DNA from: Rhodovulum sp. PH10
Lineage (GTDB): Bacteria > Pseudomonadota > Alphaproteobacteria > Rhizobiales > Xanthobacteraceae
Length of the DNA stretch: 46,309 nucleotides
Direction: 5' to 3'
Assembly: GCF_000293785.1 (NCBI RefSeq)
Contig: NZ_AKZI01000121.1
Location: 1-46,309 of the forward strand
Part shown: positions 39,468 through 46,309 of the stretch, piece after piece
Layout of the letters: each line of letters starts with the position of its first letter
How positions within the stretch are numbered: position 1 is the stretch's first letter
Notes under the pieces: generated by a model
Database searches by the model: none
What the model was told of the DNA's origin: nothing
Seen by the model: only the letters and a program-made list of their open reading frames with translations
Translations under genes and position numbers: made by a program

Positions 39468-41875
39468 TCCGGTGGCCTTTCGTGATGCTCGGATGATCGG
39501 GGGGAGGCCGGTGCGCGGGCGCGCCGGGCGAGGTCGGCCGCGAGCGTCAGCGCGGCGATCATGCTGCGCGCGTCGGCGATGCCGAGGCCGGCGATGTCGA
39601 ACGCGGTGCCGTGATCGACCGAGGTGCGCACCACCGGCAGGCCGACGGTGACGTTCACGCCCGACTCGATCCCGGTGACCTTGATCGGGATGTGGCCCTG
39701 GTCGTGATACATCGCCACCACCAGGTCGAAGTCGCCGCGCTGGGCGCGGAAGAACAGCGTGTCGGCCGGCAGCGGCCCCTCGATGGAATACCCCTTCGCA
39801 CGACAGGCGAGGATGGCGGGGACGATCTTCGCCTCCTCCTCGCCGCGGCCGAACAGGCCGTGCTCGCCGGCATGCGGATTGATCGCGGCGACGCCGATCC
39901 GCGGCTGCGCCACCCCGGCGGCGACCAGCGTGTCGCGGCCGCGGGCGATGGTGCGGGCGACCAGGCCCGGCTCGATCGCCGCCACCGCGTCGACCAGGCC
40001 GAGATGGGTGGTGACGTGAACGACCCGCAGCCGCGGGCCGACCAGCATCATCGAGACTTCCGGCGTGCCGGTCAGCTCGGCCAACAGCTCGGTGTGGCCG
40101 GGATAGGGATGGCCGGCGGCGTGCAGCGCCTCCTTGCTCAGGGGCGCGGTGCAGATCGCGTCGGCCTCGCCGGCGGCGACGATCGCCGCCGCGCGTGCGA
40201 CGTAGCGATACGCGGCCTCGCCGGACAGCGGCGACACCACGCCGAACGGATGGCCGGGCGGCACCACGCCGAGATCGACGCAATCGATGGTGCCGCGGGC
40301 GAAGCCGGCCTCGGCGGCGCGTTCGATCCGCCGCACCGCGACCGGCACCCCGAGGATTTTCGCCGCCTCCTCGAGCCTTGCGGCGTCGCCGATCACCAGC
40401 GGCCGGCACAGGTCCAGCATCTCGCCGCCGGCGAGCGCCCGCACCACGATCTCCGGGCCGATGCCGGAGGGATCGCCCATCGTCACCGCCACCACCGGCT
40501 TCTGCCGGGTGGCGTCGCCGTCCGTGCCGGTGCCGGTCGCCGAAGGGCGGCCGAGCGCAGCGGACAACCGGTCGAGGCAGTGGGCGAGCGAGTGCTCGTC
40601 GCCGAAGCTGCCGGCCTTGGTGACGATCGGCAGCGCGGTCGCCCCGATGGTGCGGCCGAGCGGGATGCCGGGCTCGATCTCGGCGCACAGCCGGATGCCG
40701 GTCACGCCCATGCGGGCGAGCAGCGGCCGCAGTGTGCCGCCGCCCGGCACGATCATCCCGCCGAGACGGGGAGCCACCGGCGCGACGATCTCGGCGAGCG
40801 TGTTGCCGACCACGTCCGCCCAGACGAGATCGGTCGTGGCCGAGGTCTCGGTCTCCACCAGCACGTCGCCGGTGGCGAGCGCCGCCTCGATCCGCGCCGT
40901 CAGCTCGGCCGCGGCGGGGGAGCTCGGCGCATCGCGCAGCACCGCCTCCGGCAAGGTGACGGTGGCGACCCGGCCGGATGCCGACAGTTTTGCCGAACCC
41001 TTTCGCGAGACGTCGGCGAGGCTGCCGACCACGACCAGGACGGGACCGGGCGTTTCGGGGGCCGCCGGCGGCGCCCGCCCGTCCGGGCGCTCGGTGGCGG
41101 CGAGCGCGCCGGACAGCCCGCCCGAGCCGACGAACACGAGCCGGTCGGCGAGCGGCAGCGTCGCCGCGGCGATGATCGCGAGGTCCTCGTCGGTGACGGC
41201 GTCGCACACCAGCACGCGGCGGCCGGCGGCGATCGCCGAACTCACCGCGGCGCGCACCGCCTCCGCCCCGCGGCGGACGCAGGCGAGCGGGATGGTGTCG
41301 GCCGACACCCCGACCGCGGCGAAGCGGGCCGGCAGGTCGCCCGGATCGTCGAGGCCGGCGGCGTGGCGGCGCGAGAGCGGCGTGGCCTCCGCCAGCGGCC
41401 TGCCGTGCACCCGCACGCGGCCGGCCTCGGTGGTGCGGCCGTTCGCCGGGAAGGCCGGCGCGACGAAGGCCGTGCGCGGAGCGCTCTCACGTTCGGCGAG
41501 CGCCTCCAGCAGCGCGGTGGTCTCCGCCGCGACATGCCCGCGCAAGGTGGAATCGATCTTTGCAAAGATCCGGTCGCCGGGCCGGAGATGGGCGGCGAGC
41601 GCCGCCCGCTGGCGGGCCGGCGCGCCCGCCGGGTCGAGCCGGCGGCCGTCGGTGTCGACCGCCAGCACCACACCCGCCGTGCCGGACGGGGAGCCGTCGT
41701 CGCTCGCCTGCGGGGACGCGCCGGCGTCGGCCGGGGGACGGTCGCCGTCGAGCACGACGACACCCTGGTAGCCGCGGGCGGCAAAGGCGACGGCGCAGTC
41801 GGCGGCGCCGGTGAGGTCGTCGGCGAGAACGAGCCAGGACGGGCCGGGCGGAGGGGGCGGTGCCGCGGGGCTCAC
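39425..41875 (-). CDS. Fusion of four-carbon acid sugar kinase and PdxA2-type dehydrogenase
   Basis: An 816-residue protein. Residues about 10-450 are a DUF1537 four-carbon acid sugar kinase (VLADDLTGAADCAVAFAARG, DSTLRGHVAAET, VFVGSGGLSGALA, KAGSFGDEHSL). Residues 459 to about 790 are a PdxA-type dehydrogenase (VAVTMGDPSGIGPEIVVRAL, GHTELLAEL) with metal-binding His at 624 (VTTH), 668 (NPH) and 724 (AMYHDQG). Separate DtnK and PdxA2 enzymes are known to phosphorylate D-threonate or D-erythronate and oxidise-decarboxylate the 4-phosphate to dihydroxyacetone phosphate; one protein could do both. GTG start 41875 has GGAGG upstream. The last 20 residues are encoded over the DeoR start. It is not the vitamin B6 PdxA. 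Confidence 0.88.
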   Translation of the reverse strand: MSPAAPPPPPGPSWLVLADDLTGAADCAVAFAARGYQGVVVLDGDRPPADAGASPQASDDGSPSGTAGVVLAVDTDGRRLDPAGAPARQRAALAAHLRPGDRIFAKIDSTLRGHVAAETTALLEALAERESAPRTAFVAPAFPANGRTTEAGRVRVHGRPLAEATPLSRRHAAGLDDPGDLPARFAAVGVSADTIPLACVRRGAEAVRAAVSSAIAAGRRVLVCDAVTDEDLAIIAAATLPLADRLVFVGSGGLSGALAATERPDGRAPPAAPETPGPVLVVVGSLADVSRKGSAKLSASGRVATVTLPEAVLRDAPSSPAAAELTARIEAALATGDVLVETETSATTDLVWADVVGNTLAEIVAPVAPRLGGMIVPGGGTLRPLLARMGVTGIRLCAEIEPGIPLGRTIGATALPIVTKAGSFGDEHSLAHCLDRLSAALGRPSATGTGTDGDATRQKPVVAVTMGDPSGIGPEIVVRALAGGEMLDLCRPLVIGDAARLEEAAKILGVPVAVRRIERAAEAGFARGTIDCVDLGVVPPGHPFGVVSPLSGEAAYRYVARAAAIVAAGEADAICTAPLSKEALHAAGHPYPGHTELLAELTGTPEVSMMLVGPRLRVVHVTTHLGLVDAVAAIEPGLVARTIARGRDTLVAAGVAQPRIGVAAINPHAGEHGLFGRGEEEAKIVPAILACRAKGYSIEGPLPADTLFFRAQRGDFDLVVAMYHDQGHIPIKVTGIESGVNVTVGLPVVRTSVDHGTAFDIAGLGIADARSMIAALTLAADLARRARAPASPRSSEHHERPPECAADASDSSRFST

Positions 41876-42466
41876 GACCGCCTCCGCTCGCAGGTGCGCC
41901 GGAGTTTTGCGGCGGTCGAGCGGCTCGAAACGTCTTGCCGGACGCCGCTTTGGCGGGGCAGGGGGACCACGGCACGTCCTTCACGTTGACCGAACTGCGC
42001 ACACGGGCGGCCGAGGCCGCAGGTCGGCGCGGCGCCGTCTCGTCACGATGTGGCGGAGGCGTCGCCGAATCATCACATGCGCAGGCCCCGAGGCAACCGC
42101 GGATGACCGGATCACGCAGTTTTTTTGAGATGTGATCCCGTGTGTCCGGGATCGGAGCCGGCCTGCGCGGCGGCCTCGCGCCAGTGAATCGCGATCCGTC
42201 CGCCGTCGCGGCGTCCTCGCCGGACGCCCGCCGCCGTTTCGTCGCGTGCCGCGGGAAGGGCGAGCGAAGGCCGCCGCCGGACCGTCCGGGCGGGCGGAAA
42301 GAGACCGTGGATCAGGGCTTTCGTACCGTGGTTTTCGTTGCGTCACATACGTGTTTTTGGCAAGGTCCGCGCGCGGCTTTTCCGGCCGGCCGGAATGGGA
42401 GCCGGCCGTGCGTTGTGCGCCCCGGTCCCGGGGCCCCTGCCAACGAAAATCAGTCGAGGGTCATCA
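41876..42466. other. Non-coding gap between kinase-PdxA2 and hppA
   Basis: 591 bases between divergent genes. It must hold both promoters and the presumed DeoR operator. I see a run of seven T (42120-42126), a hairpin GATCCCG...CGGGATC (42134-42153), and AT-richer DNA at 42320-42365 where the hppA promoter could lie. Open frames here are short and without similarity. Confidence 0.55.
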
Positions 42467-44590
<2,124 letters not shown>

Positions 44591-44603
44591 TCGGGTAAAG
44601 CCC

Positions 44604-44671
44604 GCGGGCGGCTTCGGCCGCCCGCCGAGGAGACGACACGCGAAGGGCCCGCCGGTGTGGCGGGCCCTTTT
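44604..44671 (+). terminator. Two hairpins after hppA, the second a rho-independent terminator
   Basis: First, GCGGGCGGC-TTCG-GCCGCCCGC (44604-44625), a perfect 9-base-pair stem with a TTCG loop. Second, AAGGGCCCGCC (44643-44653) with GGCGGGCCCTT (44659-44669) and a run of T at 44668-44671. The A bases at its left side may let it stop the convergent gene as well. Confidence 0.85.
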
Positions 44672-44710
44672 GCGTCGAAGAGGTCGTCGGAGCGGCGAGA
44701 GGCGAGGGGG

Positions 44711-45955
44711 CTACCGCCAGCGGCGGTGCAGCCACAGCCACTGCTCGGGATGGTCGCGCACCCAGCCCTCGATCACGTCGGTGACCATCTGCATGGTGCC
44801 GTCGACCTCGATCTTGCCGTCGGCGTCGCGCGGCAGCGCGAGCGGCCCGACCAGCTCGAAGCGGAACCGCTCGTCCGGCAGGCGGATCGCGCGGGCGCCA
44901 TAGATCGGGCAGTCGAACATCCGGGCGAAGCGGCCGAGCATCGGGTTGACCTTGCAGCGCCGGCCGAAGAAGTCGACGTCGATGCCGCGCACGTAATGCT
45001 GGTCGACCAGCATGCCGACCATCTTGCCGCTCTTCAGCGCCTCGCGGATCCGCAAGGGGGTGTCGGGGCCGGCGGAGATCACGGTCGAGCCGAGCGCGCT
45101 GCGCTGCTTGACCATCTCCTTGGTGAAGGCGCCGATCCGCGGGGCGCGAAACACCACGGCGATCTCGCGCCCGAGCGTGGTGGCGCCGAGCGGGGTGATC
45201 TCCCAATTGGCGATGTGGCCGGTGAAGAACATCGCCCGGCCGCCGCCGCGGCAGGCGCCCTTCAGCCGCTCGGCCGAGGCCGCGTCCATCTCGATCCGCC
45301 CGCCCGGCTTCGGGTCGTCCCAGTCGTAATCCCACAGGCGATCGAGGTGGGCGTACTCGACGAACAGCCGGCCGAAATTGTCCCACATGCCGGCGAGCAC
45401 CTTTTCGCGCTCGGCCTTCGACATGTCGGGAAACACGGTCGCGAGCTGCTCGTCGGCGGTGCGGTGGCCGCGCAGCCGCGGTCCGATCCGCCGCATCGCC
45501 GCTCCCGCGAACGCCGCGCCGCGCTCGAGGTCGAGCTTGCGCAAAAGCCGCAGCGCACCGACCCCGGTGCTGCCGACCGCGGTGTCGATGCGATCGCGAA
45601 TGCTGCGGTGCTCGATCGAGCCGACCTGCGGATTGGCCTCCTGGATGCGGGCGGTCAGCGCATGGACGAACGGAAAGTAGCTCTTCGAGCGGTCCTCGAC
45701 GCTGCGCAGCCCGGTCCAGTGCGCGGCGGAGATTTTTTCACGGCCGCCGTCCTTGCGGTGGAGCAGGCAGGTCCAATAGGCGCCCGGCACGCCCGGAATG
45801 CGGGCGAGAAAGACCTCGAGCGCCGCGATGTCGGCAAATGCGAGCCGCCGTTCCCGGCCGTTCTCGGTCCAGGCGAGGGCGTCGGGCGCGATGCGGTAGC
45901 TGCGTTCGGCGGCGAACCGGCCGCGGCGGTGGGTGTAGCTGCTGGGCTCGGTCAT
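44711..45955 (-). CDS. LpxL/HtrB-family acyltransferase with extra N-terminal domain
   Basis: A 414-residue protein if ATG 45955 is the start (a TTG at 46009 lacks a ribosome site). Residues about 160-414 are the lysophospholipid acyltransferase domain: FFTGHIANWEITPLG has His247 and Glu252 of the HX4(D/E) motif, then GMLVDQHYVRGIDVDFFGR and MLGRFARMFDCPIYGARAIR. This type adds secondary acyl chains to lipid A at the inner membrane. Residues about 7-110 (YRIAPDALAW, AYWTCLLHRKDG, SVEDRSKSYFPFVHALTARI) form a beta-rich domain not present in typical LpxL and without a predicted membrane anchor. This domain looks like a separate alphaproteobacterial protein fused here. Confidence 0.85.
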   Translation of the reverse strand: MTEPSSYTHRRGRFAAERSYRIAPDALAWTENGRERRLAFADIAALEVFLARIPGVPGAYWTCLLHRKDGGREKISAAHWTGLRSVEDRSKSYFPFVHALTARIQEANPQVGSIEHRSIRDRIDTAVGSTGVGALRLLRKLDLERGAAFAGAAMRRIGPRLRGHRTADEQLATVFPDMSKAEREKVLAGMWDNFGRLFVEYAHLDRLWDYDWDDPKPGGRIEMDAASAERLKGACRGGGRAMFFTGHIANWEITPLGATTLGREIAVVFRAPRIGAFTKEMVKQRSALGSTVISAGPDTPLRIREALKSGKMVGMLVDQHYVRGIDVDFFGRRCKVNPMLGRFARMFDCPIYGARAIRLPDERFRFELVGPLALPRDADGKIEVDGTMQMVTDVIEGWVRDHPEQWLWLHRRWR

Positions 45956-46024
45956 GAATCGGCCGGATCGTGCCGGCGGGGGACCGGCCGAGTTGCGTTG
46001 CTTGGACAATCGTTCGGGCGAGTT

Positions 46025-46309
46025 TTAGGGGGTCGCGGCCGGCTCCGCCAGCGCCTCGTCGAGCAGCCGCTTGCAGGCGTCGAGATCGGCCAGCACCGTG
46101 GTCAGCCGCGCGCGGTCGGTGTCGCTCAGGGAGAACACCGGGGCGGGCGGGACCGGCGCCGGGGCAGGGGCGACATGGACGGGCGCAACCTGTGGGGCGA
46201 TCTGGGGCGCGGCCTGGGGCGCGACTCGATCGGGGCCCGGCGGCTCGGCGGAGACGTGCGGCGCGGCCGTCGCGGCGGCCCGGCGGGCGGCGGCGTCGCC
46301 GGCCTCGGC
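46025..46309 (-). CDS. C-terminus of a Pro/Ala-rich protein, cut by window edge
   Basis: The frame is open from base 46309 down to the TAA at 46025-46027 and has no start codon in the window, so the N-terminus lies beyond it. The 94 visible residues contain a Pro/Ala/Val/Gln-rich linker (APQIAPQVAPVHVAPAPAP) and a short helical end (SDTDRARLTTVLADLDACKR). Codon use fits coding DNA. No family recognised; it could be the tail of a membrane or envelope protein. Confidence 0.6.
   Translation of the reverse strand, partial: AEAGDAAARRAAATAAPHVSAEPPGPDRVAPQAAPQIAPQVAPVHVAPAPAPVPPAPVFSLSDTDRARLTTVLADLDACKRLLDEALAEPAATP

Noticed and set aside
42119-42153. T run plus hairpin as a terminator after the kinase gene
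   Set aside because: The T run precedes the hairpin on the plus strand and becomes an A run on the minus strand, so the order is wrong for either direction; the region is also upstream of both neighbours.

Overview
The window looks like about 46 kb of chromosome from a high-GC Alphaproteobacterium, most likely of the order Hyphomicrobiales (Rhizobiales). I base this on gene content (AapJQMP amino-acid transporter, membrane H+-pyrophosphatase, MetA-type homoserine acyltransferase, alpha-2-macroglobulin next to PBP1C), strong G/C at third codon positions, and dispersed palindromic repeats of the kind common in that order. I cannot name a genus.

Layout. 1-4195: the right end of a prophage or prophage remnant (tail fibre cut by the window edge, a tail-associated protein, small membrane proteins, an endolysin, and a coiled-coil/membrane/exported protein), ending beside a tRNA-Arg(TCT) gene on the minus strand whose 3' end faces the phage genes. 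4196-13000: a chemoreceptor, three cobalamin lower-ligand genes (cobC-like, cobS and a divergent cobT), an aldehyde dehydrogenase, a rhodanese, a PaaI-like thioesterase, a Uma2-family protein, and a cluster of intergenic repeats. 13022-24555: a cell-envelope block with alpha-2-macroglobulin and pbpC (periplasmic defence and peptidoglycan repair), then a four-gene lipid-linked sugar operon (GT39, PAP2 phosphatase, GT2, lipid-A-disaccharide-synthase N-terminal-like protein). 24620-32029: a DUF433/DUF5615 toxin-antitoxin pair, metC, the aapJQMP operon and a HepT/MntA-type toxin-antitoxin pair. 32103-38348: sseA, a tiny DUF3096 membrane protein, photolyase, a membrane diguanylate cyclase, thiL and metA. 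38544-41875: a four-carbon sugar-acid locus with a kinase-PdxA2 fusion and a DeoR-type regulator overlapping its 3' end. 42467-46309: K+-independent hppA, an LpxL-like acyltransferase with an extra N-terminal domain, and the C-terminus of a Pro/Ala-rich protein.

How the parts relate. Sulfur and methionine genes recur (metC, metA, sseA, rhodanese) but are not one operon. The envelope genes form two tight operons. The sugar-acid locus is compact: one polypeptide would carry both the kinase and the dehydrogenase of the D-threonate/erythronate route, and its presumed regulator starts inside its 3' end.

The most unusual theme is repeat DNA inside or at the edges of genes: a repeat element read in frame through the N-terminus of pbpC; in-frame tandem repeats in pbpC (15 bp), GT39 (12 bp), metA (18 bp) and deoR (18 bp); stop codons supplied by or lying in repeats (chemoreceptor, Uma2, aldehyde dehydrogenase, aapP); and a heptamer array before thiL. 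Other candidates for follow-up are an endolysin with an in-frame internal start for a holin-like segment, a palindrome acting as Shine-Dalgarno for both cobS and cobT, and a structured metA leader. No CRISPR array, transposase or integrase was found. All functions are inferred by reading the sequence; no database search was run.
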